NCBI GenBank assembly: GCA_008921705.1
Contig: VFFE01007670.1
Location: 71,242-135,241, forward strand
Reading direction: 5' to 3'
Source of the DNA: Burhinus oedicnemus
Lineage: Eukaryota; Chordata; Aves; Charadriiformes; Burhinidae
Length of the DNA stretch: 64,000 nt
This document shows, piece after piece, positions 14,103-26,600 of the stretch. A program made the position numbers and the translations under genes. Under the pieces are notes generated by a model. The model saw nothing but the letters and a program-made list of their open reading frames with translations. It had not been told where the DNA came from and searched no databases. Position 1 is the stretch's first letter, and each line of letters begins with the position of its first letter.

Positions 14103-15179
14103 TTTTAATTCTTCAGTCATCCATTATCACTGGCAACAGATGAAGAATTCAACCTTATTTTCAAAAAATCCATTTCTTGCTAACTCACATTTTATTATAG
14201 GATTCTAAGGAATGAAAATATTTCATTATGAACACGGGAATTATAAGGCAAGAGGGAGGGGTAGCCATCTGTAGTAGAACACACTGCTCCTGTTTACATT
14301 CATCTCATCAGTTTGTTTACAGTGAACCCTCCTGAACCTCTCCTTGCTAGATAGGATGCCTTCCCTTTGTGTTAAGCAGACTTATGCTGAAAGTCAGAGT
14401 AAGCAGATGGAAAGAAAAGTTTTAACAACAAGAGTGCTCTTCCATTGTACTTATGATGACAAAACAGTACAAAGTGTCAGCAGTAGGCAGAGTCTGCTGC
14501 CATCTACAATATTAGGTATGTTGCTGGTTTTCTCAAATCCAGAGTAGGCTGTTTCTGAGCAATTTGAAACACGGAGAAAAGATTAAAAAACCTAGTCAAC
14601 TGAGGACAAAATTCAAAGGAAAGCTTTCATTCCACATCCTATCCTTTTGTGTATAATAAATATAAAAAAGGCAGTCAACCTACAGCCTTGGTTCAGAGGT
14701 AGTGCACAAGCACAATTCATCTACCTCTCCACTTGCTGTTTTTCAGTCAGAAGCACCTTGGGCACAGGCAGGCAGGGAGACGAATGCCTCAAACAAGTCA
14801 TTACAACCTGCTTCTAGCTGACCTTCAGACGCAGCAGTATGCGCAGCAGTTTCTGGGCTCTCCTTCTAGACCTTCCTGAACCCATAGGATTGCTGGAGGA
14901 CTCCTGGGAACTCTCCAAGGAACATCAAGGTTCCTGCCGCTGCCAGGAAAGGATAGCTACAGGAGGCTGTATCATCTAGTAAGCCCTAGCAGCTTCTAAC
15001 AAGGTCTGGCAGCTGTTCTTGATCAAAAGGTCTTTGAGCCCTCATTAGGAGATTAGGAAGGGTCCAGCACCCTTTCAGCAGGTACCACAGAGAGGCCTGG
15101 AGTGCAAAGTTGGCCAAAAATTCTTTATATATGCCTATGCAGTGGCAGTGACATGACATAGGGCACGATCCCCACCAGT
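14103..15179. other. Unique DNA, possibly containing degraded CR1 5' sequence
   Basis: No gene recognised. The last 300 bases or so (from about 14860) are GC-richer than the rest and could be decayed CR1 ORF1 belonging to the element that follows, but I cannot match them with confidence. Confidence 0.35.
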
Positions 15180-15879
15180 GACTGGAACAACGAGCCCTGG
15201 CATCCTCTTCAATGACTGAGGACTGCTTGGAAGAGACAGGATCTACCTAACCAAGTGGAGCAAAAACATCTTTGCCAACAGGCTGGCCAACCTGGTGAGG
15301 AGAGCTTTAAACTAGGAACAAGGGGGCCAGGAGAAATGGCAACACCCAATATAGTAAGGAAGCATTGGATAGGATTGGCAAGTAAAGTGTGCAGCACGAT
15401 GTGGACAGGAGACACCTCAATCAATGGAACTGGGCTGAAGATGCCACACCAAATCTATGCACAAAAATGAAGTGCCAAAAGGACAGCAGATTGCATGTTT
15501 CCTCAGAAATCAGTAAACTAGTACCTCTCTGAAGTGCCTGTACACCAGTGTTCACAGCATGGGGAACAGGCAGGAGTAATTAGATATCTGTGTGCAGTTA
15601 CAAGGGCTACAACATCATTTGGATCATGGTGGTGTAGCTCACTCAACTCGAGTGCTGCAATGGGTAGATACAGGCTTATTAGGAAGGTGATAGTGGATCC
15701 AGATGGATTCACTGTTAGGAAGGCCAGGATGGTGAGGAGGGGCTGTTGCCCTTGACGCAAGAGCAGCAGACAGGTGATGAACCAGCTGACAGCTTATGGG
15801 TCACAATCACTGGGCAGACCAAAATCGCTAATGTTGCAGTGAGTGTCTGTTGCTACCAATCACCTGATCAAGAGGAAAT

Positions 15880-16162
15880 ATGGGATTTTGTGGCCTTCTT
15901 CAGCCACCTGGAATAAACCTTACATGCATAGGCCCTGGTCCTCATGCAGACTTTGACCACCTCAATATTTGCTGGAGGAACAATATATCAGAGCACAAGC
16001 AATTGAGGATGTTTCAGGTGTGCATTGAAGTTGACTTCCTGCCACCGGTGATTAAGCAGTCAACAAGGGGAGATGCTCTGTTGGACCTTATACTTACAAG
16101 CAAGGAAGAGCTGATTGGGGGTGCGAAGGCTGGTGGCAGCCTTGGCTGCAGTGACCATGAGA
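15880..16162 (+). pseudogene. CR1 ORF2 endonuclease remnant
   Basis: This part of a 173-codon open frame resembles the C-terminal half of the CR1 apurinic-like (EEP) endonuclease. It has HADFDHLNICW (residues 22-32) where the family has a GDFN-type motif. These are followed by HKQLRMFQVCI, RGDALLDLILTSKEELIGG and the terminal GGSLGCSDHE. SDHE carries the conserved catalytic His. The expected Asn of GDFN is Asp here, and the upstream residues GPGP are out of frame with the family's ALVLM, so a one-base loss precedes the motif. The endonuclease that nicks target DNA cannot be functional. The frame runs on to 16401 through decayed ORF2. Confidence 0.85.
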
Positions 16163-16880
16163 CGTGGAGTTCAGAATCCATGGAGAAGGGAACAACGCAA
16201 ATAGCAGGATCACAGCCCTGGAATTCAGGAGAGCAGACATGGTTTGTTCAGGGCCCTGCTTGGAATAACCACATGGACTATAACACTGGAAAGAAGTGTC
16301 CAGGAGAGCTGTTTGATTTTTCAAGGATCATTTCCTCCAAGCTCAAGAATGGTCCATACCAACATGCAGAAAGTCAAGCAAAGGTGGCAGGGAGCTCCTG
16401 AAAAACTCAGCTATCCAAAAGAATAATAAGAGGTGGCAGCAGGGACAGGTGACCCAGGAGGAACACAGAGACACTGTGCAGTGATGGGGTCAGGTACACC
16501 AAAACCCATCTGGAGCTGAATCTGGCAGGGAATCTACAGGGCAGTCTCCTGGTTTGTGTTAGGAAGACTGTTTCCAGCAGGCTGAAGGTAATTCTTCTCC
16601 TTCACTCAGCACTGGTGAAGCCACTGACTGCTGGATCCAGTCCTGGAATCCCCAGTACAAGGGAGACATAGACGTACTGGAGCAAGTCCATTTAAGGACC
16701 ATGAAGACGATTAAGGGACTGGAGCATCTCTCCAATGAGGAAAAGCTGAGAAAGCTGGGACTCTTCAACCTGGAGAAAAAAAGGCTCACACCTGATAGTG
16801 TGAGTAAAGAAGGTGGAGACAGACTCTTCTGAGCGATACCAGCCACAAGTTCAAATACATGAAATAACATTTAACCATCA

Positions 16881-16902
16881 GAAAAAAAGAAAGAAAAAAA
16901 AA
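16881..16902 (+). repeat. A-rich/GAAA tract inside CR1 copy 1
   Basis: A run of A with two G interruptions within the ORF2 C-terminal region of the CR1. It probably grew after insertion and adds to the frame disruption. Confidence 0.7.
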
Positions 16903-17107
16903 CCCCACATTTTTACTGTGGGAGATGAAGCATTGGAACAGGTTGCCCAGAGAAGTTGTAGAGTCTTGGTCCTTGGAGATATTCAAAATCACGTTTGACA
17001 CAGCCCTGAGCAACTTGCTCTAACTGACCCTGCTTGGAGCAGGAGGGCTGGACTGGATGATCTCCAGATGTCCCCTCCCACCTCAATGAGTCTGTGGTTT
17101 TGTGATC

Positions 17108-18498
17108 AGTTTGGTCACCTTTCCAAACAAGTGACTGAAGCTCAGCAACCTTTCATCATGTCATGTGTACACTCGTGGTAACCTGATGGGAACACTCATC
17201 TGTTTTAGCTATATTACAAGAGCGCATTCACATCCGTAACAGAAGAGGATCATGACCTATAAGCCCTGAAGTACTGTAGGAACACGTGTATGTTGCACTG
17301 CACGGGAAATGTTGGGAACCGCTGACGGAGTAGATTTTTTTAGTTAAAAAGCCTAAGCGATAACAGGAACATTATAACTAGCTATGGATTCAAAGCTATA
17401 TTTGCTGGTAGTGGAACACACAGGAAGAATTACTCTGATTTACAGTAATTTGCCACTGAAGGTTTCAAACTTCACAAAAAAAAAAAACCTTAATGAGTTC
17501 CTAATATAACAGCAGAGATGAGGAAACTCCCCAGGAAGGTTTTCTGTGTTGAAATATTTTTGCATCCTTTCTCTACTCTGATTACATACAAGACTGTACT
17601 TGCTAACAAAAGAATTAGGAAGATTGAAAACACGTTCACTAGAACCAGGGATGAACAAAAATGGCTGTCTAGTTTGCAAAATATTTCTAGTTTTCAGATT
17701 TTTTTTATTTTGCACTAGTTTGAACAAGAAATCATTTAAAAAAATAAAACACACGCAAAAAAGAAAATCCCACTTCAGACTAACCCATTGACGCAAAGGA
17801 AAGCAGAGATGGAAGTTCACTCTCTTGCTCTGAATTAAACAAAACAGGGACTTGAAGTTTGGTCTCTAGAATCCCAGTCAATGACTTATGGACTAGTTCA
17901 GTGGAATGTGTTAAGCAAAAAAAAGTCTATGGGGTGAATATGACTTTGCTATCCCTCTACGCTAGAATAAATCAGAGGTCTAAGGTTCACACACTTTAGC
18001 TTTTTAGCAGACAATAACCATTATAATTTTTTAACATTTTATGGAAAACAGAAAAATAAGCAAAAAAAGTTGAAACCTAAAGGGAGGTGTTTCTACAGGA
18101 GGGTTTGTTTGTTTTGTAGGGGAATCTTTTCTATGACCAAGCACATTGCACAGGATGATTGCATTGTTAACAGAAGTCCTTTTTAGGAGAGTAAGGCATT
18201 CTGTGGGGTGAATTAGGTTAATTTTAAGAATGAAAAAGAACAAGAAAAAATAAGAAGCACCTACCAAAATGTAAAAGTTAGAACATATAATACCTGTTTG
18301 TGAATCTTATACCACCACATGTTACAGTTATATGAGACATATATACACACACATACCCGCACACATGCACAGTGACATGTGACATCACTGCTGTTTGCAC
18401 AGGCACACCAAAGCTGGCTTTAAAGTAACTAGATAGTTGTTGCTGTCGGTGTAATCACAGCAGCTCAGTGCAGGCTGGAAAACCTACTTGAGAAGCTT
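17108..18498. other. Unique AT-rich DNA, no gene seen
   Basis: The sequence starts immediately after a CR1 tail. A minus-strand open frame of 126 codons (17440-17820) is Phe-rich across a poly-A/T stretch and has no recognisable similarity. A mixed (TA/CA)n patch lies near 18338-18372. Confidence 0.5.
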
Positions 18499-18562
18499 AC
18501 TCAAGACCCTTTGGCAACTCAAGACCCTTTGGCAACTCAAGACCCTTTGGCAACTCAAGACC
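18499..18562 (+). repeat. 18-bp tandem repeat, 3.6 perfect copies
   Basis: The unit actcaagaccctttggca is repeated head to tail three times without a mismatch (18499-18516, 18517-18534, 18535-18552), followed by a 10-base partial copy. Perfect identity suggests recent slippage or unequal exchange. The unit length is a multiple of three but I see no gene around it. Confidence 0.95.
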
Positions 18563-19575
18563 TACGCTTCCAAAGCAATACTAATAACTATATTTGAAAA
18601 AGAAAGTTTAAACCTAACCTCATATATTGGCAGAAGGTGTAGTTAGTCAATACCACTGGAAAGATACTCTCTAACATGTAAATCAACCTTGGACAAAGAA
18701 AAGGAGCAAACTATAGAGCTGCCAAAGAGGCAGTGACCTCATAAACTTACACAAATTTTAACATCACCTAAGAAACGTCTATCTGCATCTTTGTTCAAAG
18801 GTTCACATTACAGCGTTTCAGAAGTTGCAGTCTTACCTGGCTAAGAAGCGGTCACAGCAGGGGTCGGGGAACCTGTAAGAGCAAGACATTCATTTCAGAC
18901 TCTTGAAGCCCGTTAACAAAAACATCCTCTCAGATCCCTTCTTACTCCAACTGTCTGATCAGTCTCTGTCCCTTCCCCAAGCCCAGGTTAACCAAAACTC
19001 AGAATTATCTTGAGGGATCCCAGGATGTGGCGGGAGCTATGAAATTCAAGGTCTTCAATCTAGCTTCGCTCCAGAAAGGAGAGAGGTAAATGGATCGACA
19101 TCTAATTGTTTCAACCACCCGTGTTGTTTAATCACCAATTAGACCTCATTTCTCATCTGCTAAGCTCAACCTATCGATTTCCAGTCAGATGCTCTTCTTG
19201 TTTATTGTAAAGATGTGCCTCCTCTCTGCTCAGAGAAAGCAGCCACGTGTGGGCCCCACTGGTGCCCCAAGGCAGCTGGCTGTGAGCCCGCTCCAGCTCA
19301 GCACCCGGCAGCCCCATTAGCACACGGCTCTGCCCGTGCCTAGATGTCCACCGGAGGAGCAGGAAATTTTATTGCAGGCATAGCTGCACACTAACAGGTC
19401 TGAAAGCTTCGGGCTGAAGGAGGCTCAGAGCAAGCATCTGACTACGCAGATACTACGGTTGAAAGCGGCCCTTGGGTCGTGCCTGCAAAGCTCTCTGCTC
19501 ACATTAGTTTTCTAACTTTTTCAGACTTTTCTTAGAATAATTTTATGTAACAGGTTAGGGTGGCATTTGAGGTAG

Positions 19576-19624
19576 GTACAGCTATATACCCCTTTATATA
19601 GGGGCTGTATAGAGACCTCTGTAC
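19576..19624. repeat. Imperfect three-helix hairpin
   Basis: The outer arms gtacag (19576-19581) and ctgtac (19619-19624) pair. The middle arms ctata (19582-19586) and tatag (19608-19612) pair. The inner arms cccct (19589-19593) and agggg (19600-19604) pair around the loop ttatat. Small bulges separate the helices. No tandem copy or known RNA family was recognised. Confidence 0.6.
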
Positions 19625-22600
19625 AGCGTAAGTACCAAACTAAAAGCAGCCCTCATTGCCAGTGACTGGCTGTTAGCTGTTGTGGGGCAAACATATTTTT
19701 AGCACTATCTCAGTATTCCTGATGCAGAGACACCTTCCTGGCAAAATTTTATTAAAATCACTGTTTCCACAAAAAAGTTTCAGCTTCAACAAAATAGCAT
19801 TTCCTGACAAAAAAAGTGCATGCAGTAACGCTAAACCCCTTGACCAGCTTCTTAAAATAAGCATCAGTATGGGGAACAGTGAACTGCAGTCATACACTTA
19901 GTGGAGGCAGGAAAAAAAAAAGCAGAGAGTGACAATGTAGCTCACAGATGAAACTCAAAAAACCGTTTTCATTTGTTGTCTGGCTATTCTATATGCTAAC
20001 CAGTATAAATCTATTGTTGCGAGACATCAAGTCATCTCAGCTATGTACCATACACTTTCCTGTTGCAGAGAACTGAATGGGTCATTCTTATCTACCGTCT
20101 CACAGTTTATATACCTTATTGATACTATGAAATCAAATTTTTAGCAAAAGGATGGTGTGTCATTTTGTGGAAAGAAATGTATAACAATGCTATGCTTCTG
20201 TTAGTTTATCTGCATCTATCAGATCAATCTGATTACTGCTAAGATTTCCTAAACTATTCGGAAGGAAAAGCTCTGTTAGAATTAGCAGTTATGATTATTA
20301 TGTCCTTCTAATGTGCTTAACAAGACAAATCATTACAGGATTCAAACACTTTGGCAAACATATATTTCTGGCAGGTGAACGGACAGTAACATGGCAGCAA
20401 AAGCAGCTTTTCATGCTCAGGAGACACTCTAGAGGGCTGTCCTGGAACATAACTTTAGTTCTGGATGGGCTTAAGTAAGATAAAACCAGTTGAAAGAAAT
20501 AAAATACACGAGAATGCTGGAGAACAGAAAATTCAACACCTCTTATGAAGAAACAGAAAACAATGCAGACCTACCATCACAGATAGCTGTAGAGACAGAG
20601 GCTGATTAACAAAAAAATATAGCATCTGATCCTGTATTTGGCTAGATGCTGAAAAGTGAAGTCCATTTATTTAGAAGAACAAGACGACAATAATACAATC
20701 TGTTTAGAACAAGAATGTAATTTTCAGTTGCATGTCCACTTTCAGCAAGTGCAGTTGCTGGGGGAAAAACAGGAATCGAATCACACTTGCTGCTAAATAC
20801 ATATTTAATTGCTTATGTTTTTTTTATATTTTGTTTTGCACCAGACTGTTTACTCTGCTCATGATGATGTGGAATTAGTGTTGCAAAGTTTTCTGCTTCC
20901 CTTAATCAGTCTTAAAGTGCCCCCTAGTGCACGTTTAAGGAAATAGTCCAGCCTAACAAAGCAGTGCCAGGGTTGAACACAGAGAATATTCTGGCAGATT
21001 TTATTTCATGTGGAAATACTTAATTATCTCCCTCCAGTCGATTTCATCAAATTTTAGTGGCTGAAGTGGATTCCACATCTCTGGGGATGCGAACCAGTAA
21101 AAGTGAATCCAGTAAGGTCCTGGATCGATGTGACGTAAGAAGTAGTTCTAGCCTTCTTGCCTGCACAGCTGTGGCACAGGAGGTCTTGTTACAGAGCCTG
21201 GGGCACTCCGGTGTCACCTCTGGGCTCCAGCTCCCACCAGCCAGGACATTCGCAGTGCCATCAGCCCAACACAGCGAGCCCGGACCCTGCCCAAGGACCA
21301 TCACCAGCCCTGCAGGGGACATCCAGCCTCCAGACCTCCTCTCCTCTGCTCAGCAAGAAAGAATGAGACCTTATGACTCTGTTTAGATTTAGGAAAAGAA
21401 AACTTGAGGAATGGATTTACCTCTTTTCCGAGGCTTTGGAACAGAGTGTCAGGGCCTGATATCCATTCATGGAGTTACAGCTGGCTGCATCAAAGCAAGC
21501 AGCTATAGCAATAGATATTGCCAGAAACTGCAGTTACTTAACCACAGGCAGACATAGGATTTTACATCATCGTAACAGTTCATGTTTTCCTCAGGGGTGA
21601 ACAAATCACCAGCGCTCTGTGACACAGGGAAAGGAAGGGAAAAGAGGGATTATCCCTTTTTTAATCACAAAAATGAAGAGATAGGACTTACTGTCAAGAA
21701 TTACATGAAAAATCTGAAATTACCTGAGCTTTCGGTTACCTGACGTTTGCTTGAACCACAGACTTTTCACTCCCTTCCAAAACAGGGTGTGTCCAAAATG
21801 AGCTCTGCTTTTCACTCCCTGATAATCTTAACACTGCAGTGGTACAAAAGAGCTTGTTTCTCAGATGTTTGAATATTACTCCTGATGTACAGGGATTACT
21901 TGTCTTTTGTGATATGTTGTGATAAGCTAATTTCTTCTGCAGAGCTTTCCTGGAAAGAAATTGTACTGCAGTATGGAAGTCAAATGGAAATAAACTGTTA
22001 CCACATTTTCAGCTGCACAACAAAAAAAAAAAGAAATTTAAAAAAAAAAATATTAAGAGAGTCCTTCAGTCATCACTATCACAGATAAACCCCAAAACAA
22101 CTGAGGATCAATAAGTGTATCCAGCTGGCAAATCTTGGTGACAAGATGTCCTTAGAATTAGGGCAGCATGATCTATGTCATGGTTTCTAACTACTTTCCC
22201 CATCCCTGCCCCACAGAAATCACTTCGATCTTAGGTTAGGTATTTAGCATTTATACTGATGAGAAGAATGTAAATTCCAAGACAGAAGACACTGTGCATA
22301 CACATCAAGAATATTTTCCTTCCTCTAGATTTCTCTTCTCTTTGGGATTAAATCAGAGTTAATACTATGACTCTACATTTTGTGGTTTTTTTAATTTGTG
22401 TCTAATTACTTAGAGAGCTATTTTGGCTTGATGCTATTCCTACTTGGGTTCTGTTAAAAGATCTTCAACAGCTGTTCCAGATCGGTGTAAGAATTGATTT
22501 CACATCCATTTTATCATCAGAATTAATGAAGAGAAAGAAGCATCTGACTTGCTGTGTGGTCCATGGCAAGTGGCTTTGTCTCTCTGCTTGAGTTTCTACA

Positions 22601-22752
22601 TCAGTACCGCCTTCACAGAAACTTATCAGGAATCACTTTTTTTACATTCATACAGTTCCAGTCACAAAAAACTGCAGAGAAAAATAATCAACCACATTCT
22701 TATACATGTGGTGTATTTAAAATTTAGCTAGTGCAGATTCCAAATATTTTAA

Positions 22753-22800
22753 TATGTCATCAAATCATAGATAATAGGACCCAAAAGATCATTAGTCCAT
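22753..22800 (-). mobile_element. Possible very old CR1 3' end
   Basis: The plus strand reads 'aatcatagataataggaccc' then 'aaaagatcattagtccatct'. This follows the pattern of a minus-strand CR1 tail and proximal 3' UTR but with many differences and no convincing extension beyond about 22810. It could be chance similarity. Confidence 0.3.
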
Positions 22801-23250
22801 CTGGTCAAACCAAGACAATAAGACTTTGTACTACCAGATTTGAAAACACCCTATCATGCCACAGCAAGAAGCACTATGCAGTAATGAATTGATTTATTTA
22901 CATTTGCCACAAGCAGCTTGTTCTCTCATTCTCTTCCTTGTAACCGAATTATATATGCAAAGTAGGATCTGGTAGGATTGTTCTTCCCTGCATAAATATA
23001 TACATACTGCTGTGTGCTTACATTAGAGAAGTCAAGGTCAAAAAAGTATACTTTCCATTTGAAGCAGCAGCTCCCACTGCGGTTCCTATAGGAGACAATT
23101 AAACGACCTCTGCTGAAACATACCTTACTTTCATACTGAAGAACACCACTTAGCCGGAGAGCCAAAGTATCTGTGTCTGAAGGCTTTCTTATAAAACTTG
23201 TACTTGGTGGCATGCCGAATGGATCCAGCTTTTAAGCACCTTCAAAGTCT

Positions 23251-23261
23251 GGGGGGGGGGG
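23251..23261 (+). repeat. G homopolymer (11 bases)
   Basis: An uninterrupted run of 11 G about 40 bp before a CR1 fragment. Such runs are prone to length errors in assemblies. Confidence 0.9.
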
Positions 23262-23300
23262 CTCAAACTGGGTCAAGCAGACTGTGAACACAGAGTCACT

Positions 23301-23660
23301 GAAATCTTGTTTTGTAAGAGACCTCTGAGGCTTTCCAGTTCAGTCCTGCCCTCCAAGCAGGATTATCAGCAGCACTGAATCAGGTCTCTGTAGAAAACCC
23401 CCAAAGATGGTCACCTGTCCAGGTGCTGCACTGCACTCCTAGGATGGCTAACCTGACACTCCCCGTGCAGAAGTTGTGGTCATTGCCCCTTGTCATATCA
23501 TCTGCACCTTCTGAGGAATGTTTGGTACTCTCATTTTCATAACTCCCCCACTTAAAGCAGTTGTAGATGTCTACTAGATCACTCCTTAGCCTCTACATGA
23601 CTGTAAGCAAGCCCAGCTCTCTCAAAGGGTATGTGCCCTGTACTCCATCTTGATGTCCCA
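23301..23660 (-). mobile_element. CR1 LINE 3'-end fragment
   Basis: A minus-strand CR1 covering the 3' UTR and the end of ORF2. Plus-strand landmarks in order: 'gagacctctgaggctttcca', 'cctgccctccaagcagg', 'aagttgtggtcattgcccct' (the reverse of the segment encoding the GN-HKLE-like C-terminal motif), 'gtagatgtctactagatcac', and 'agcccagctctctcaaaggg'. It is strongly diverged with several indels and has no usable frame, so it is an old insertion. The 3' tip is poorly preserved. Confidence 0.85.
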
Positions 23661-26600
23661 CTGACAGGTCCTATCAATAAGTAAATTGTGTATTTACTTA
23701 ATTGAAACATGGCTGTGTTCTGAGTTAAAACTTCCTAAGTCACTGGGTTTCATGTTCAAATGTGCTGTATTGCTGTAGACTCCAAAGCTGCAGCTAAGAC
23801 ATCATCTCCTGGACAGGACAGTACAGGAAATGCTAGAGGTTCTTTCAGATGCTATTATACAAGAGCTCACAGAGAGAATTTATTCTCTCCCCAGGGAATA
23901 CTGTACTGTGGCTGAAAATATCTCAAAGCACAGTATAGGTCTGCACTAAAACCCTTACATGTGTCTTGTTTACATTCAGCTATAGCTGTGCTTTCAGCAC
24001 CTACCTCTAGATCATTTTGATGGGAGTCATATCACCTTACACGACTGAACAATGCGCTATGCCATGCATTAAGTTGCTTGTATCTTAGCTCAGCTCTTTC
24101 TAGATATTGTCAGGTTGCAGAATGCTGCGGTCAACTACGCCATCCTAATGGATCTTCATAACACCTCCACGTAGACTTTAAGTAGGTCTGGAAGAGGACT
24201 GAGCCTCTTCAGAGATTGGTTAGCAGAAGCATAGTGCTCTTGATACGAATGTTTGTCTTGGAGCAAATATATACAAGTTCTGGATTTACAACAAAAATCT
24301 AAAGTGGACACATCAACAGAATAACCACAGACACAATTTCATTATCAAACTGAAATGCTGGAAATTAAAATGTGGAATGTATTTTTAATATATATTCTAC
24401 TGTTCATACTCTAGCTCAAAGCAAGAGCAGCAGCCGGCAAAGTGGCCCTCAAATACCACCTAAAGCCGAGGCAAACATAGGATCTCCTTTTTGCAGCTCG
24501 TATGTCAGTCACTTCCTTTCCAGCTACTGGTCTAAAAATCACCTTTCTATCTGTGGACAATTTGACTTCAGAAAACTACTCAAGCAGTTTTAGTTTAGAA
24601 CTGTGTCAGCTCCCCTCTAGCCTGAGCGATATCATATTTTCCTCAGTCAGACCTATTTGATCCAATGCATCCAGTTCACCGGTTGTTGTGGCATCTGCAT
24701 TCAGAGACTCCTGCCTTTCCAATATGGTAATAAACAAAAAAAAAAAAAAAATCAGACTGACAAGTAGCAAACTTCTCAAAACAGAGAGAAGTTGGGACAA
24801 GATTTATGACAGACAGCACATCTCAAAATTTCATGTAAGAGTTGAAAGATGAACTTCTGCTTCTAAGTTGTAGGGCCCAATTTATAGTTACTGTTCTGTA
24901 ATTTTGCACACGTATGTAAACAAATGATAAAACAATATGTTACTTTTCTCTTCCAAAAGAAAAACAGTTTAATCCTGATTTGAAATTTTTCTGGCTGCCC
25001 AGAGGCAGTGATAAAACCTAACATGTACCCTACCTGCCAATGTTTGTGTGCAGATAACTCATCTAGAATCACAAAGGTTTTGGCTTTGTTTTAATCCAGC
25101 AATTGCTCCTGAGGATTTCCATCACTTTTATACAAATGCGAATGTTCTCCGTGCATTGTTGCACACCAGCAACATTTTCCAATGTATTTCTCCAATAAAT
25201 TTGTACAGAAGACCACAGCAGGAAATTCTACATGCCCCATTGGGCTAGCAATCATTAAATATACAACATCCTAATGAAAGGCAGTTTACAGTACCAGCGA
25301 AGAACTTTTCACACATTGACAACCAGTTTCTCAGCTTTTGAAAGCTGCATAAAAAGGCTTCCAGCTGCCGTACAATATTTGCAACCAAACAAAAACTAAT
25401 CCTTTGCAAATGTCTTTGCAAAAAATCACTACAGAGAATAATGAAGTGGTTAAAAATGGAGGCACATCAACAGGAAAAACAAACATTAAAACAATGCTTT
25501 TTTAGCCCCTTTTTCCATTTCAAATTGATATGACTCACTCTTCCACGTCATCCTCCCACCTGTGCAAACTTTGAGGCAATATACCAATTTCCAGTCCTTC
25601 AGCACAGACAAATATGATAACAACTGTCCCAGGCGCAGCCAAATCTCACATATATCAGCATTCAACAGCAGACAACCCCCATTTAGTTCAGCAGAAGCCT
25701 GGTACAGGCTGACAGTAGTATTTCGACATTCAACTATGTTTTCCATAAAAACATGATCAATTCATGAGTGAATCTCATTTCAAAAACCTGACCAAGACAG
25801 GGGAGTACAGATTCCCAAGGCTCTTGCCTTCCCGTCCTCCTTGACCACGCATGGACCTGTACAGCCCTCAGGGCAGCATGACCATGATTATGATCTGGAC
25901 GTTAGTGAGAGAGTAGAAACCTTTCAAAAGTGCTTGCGTTTCATTCTTTTTTGACTGCAGGAGCTAGTCAGCAAGGCAGACGATGGCATTAACCCCCTCC
26001 AGTCTAGCTAGAAGAGCAGATGAGACCTGCACCCAGAGGAGGAACACTAAGGGGCAAGCAAGGCCAGTGCAGTTGAATGGGGAGTATTAGGGGTTGCAAC
26101 AGCAGGACAGTAGAGACCATGGCACCAAGGTACAAAATCCAGTCTGGCAAGAGTAATGAAAGAGGCAGATGATTCGAATCAACATCAAAGGCTTTATCAC
26201 AAACCCACCATCCAAATCCTACCCAAAAAGCATCTAGGCATTTGGGAAGGAAACTTAACATGATATGTGTGGAACAAGTCCTTGTGGGAGCGAGTCTATC
26301 ATGCTGCGCTCTCGGTAAGAATTAATCCTCCAGCCAAAGCCTGTGCTCCCAGACAGCAAACTGCAACTTTCTCAGAGAAGACAGTGAGTTTGCAGCTATG
26401 TGATATGACTTAATACAGAGCCAAAGGGGATGGCACGCATCTGACCTATTTTAAAACGCAAAGTGTGGAAACAACTCTTCAGCAAGAAAATATGAGCTTT
26501 ACTTGCAAGTGCAGGCAGGCCAAAGTAGCCCAATTATTTACCACCCAAGACGTTAAGGAGGAAAATAAGTCTCTCAGCTTCCAGTGTTGTTACAGAGTCT

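Larger units (their letters stand above)
15180..17107 (+). mobile_element. CR1 LINE, long copy with internal deletion (copy 1)
   Basis: A plus-strand CR1. Landmarks in order: the ORF1/ORF2 junction region (15200-15320, 'aaccaagtggagcaaaaaca' and 'aggagagctttaaactagg'), the start of ORF2 (15524, 'ctctctgaagtgcctgtaca'), an endonuclease ending in SDHE (16150-16161), the linker and early RT-upstream region (to about 16540), then the ORF2 C-terminus (from about 16590, 'ctcagcactggtgaagcc') and 3' UTR ('gaacaggttgcccagagaag', 'ggactggatgatctccagat'). The reverse-transcriptase palm is missing, apparently through one internal deletion near 16540-16590. The copy has many frameshifts and stops and is dead. 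The 5' limit is uncertain. Confidence 0.9.
18563..23250. other. Unique DNA, no gene recognised
   Basis: Contains a GC-richer patch (about 19215-19400, including a CACGTG E-box near 19243), a hairpin at 19576-19624 and a plus-strand open frame of 109 codons (21057-21386, Ser/Leu/Pro-rich, no recognisable similarity). A-runs near 22020-22050 are simple low complexity. Nothing supports a coding exon. Confidence 0.45.

Noticed and set aside
17440..17820. 126-codon minus-strand open frame
   Set aside because: Phe-rich across poly-A/T runs and without recognisable similarity.
26165..26185. Possible tRNA B-box (attcgaatc)
   Set aside because: No matching A-box, acceptor stem or cloverleaf arms at the right distances.
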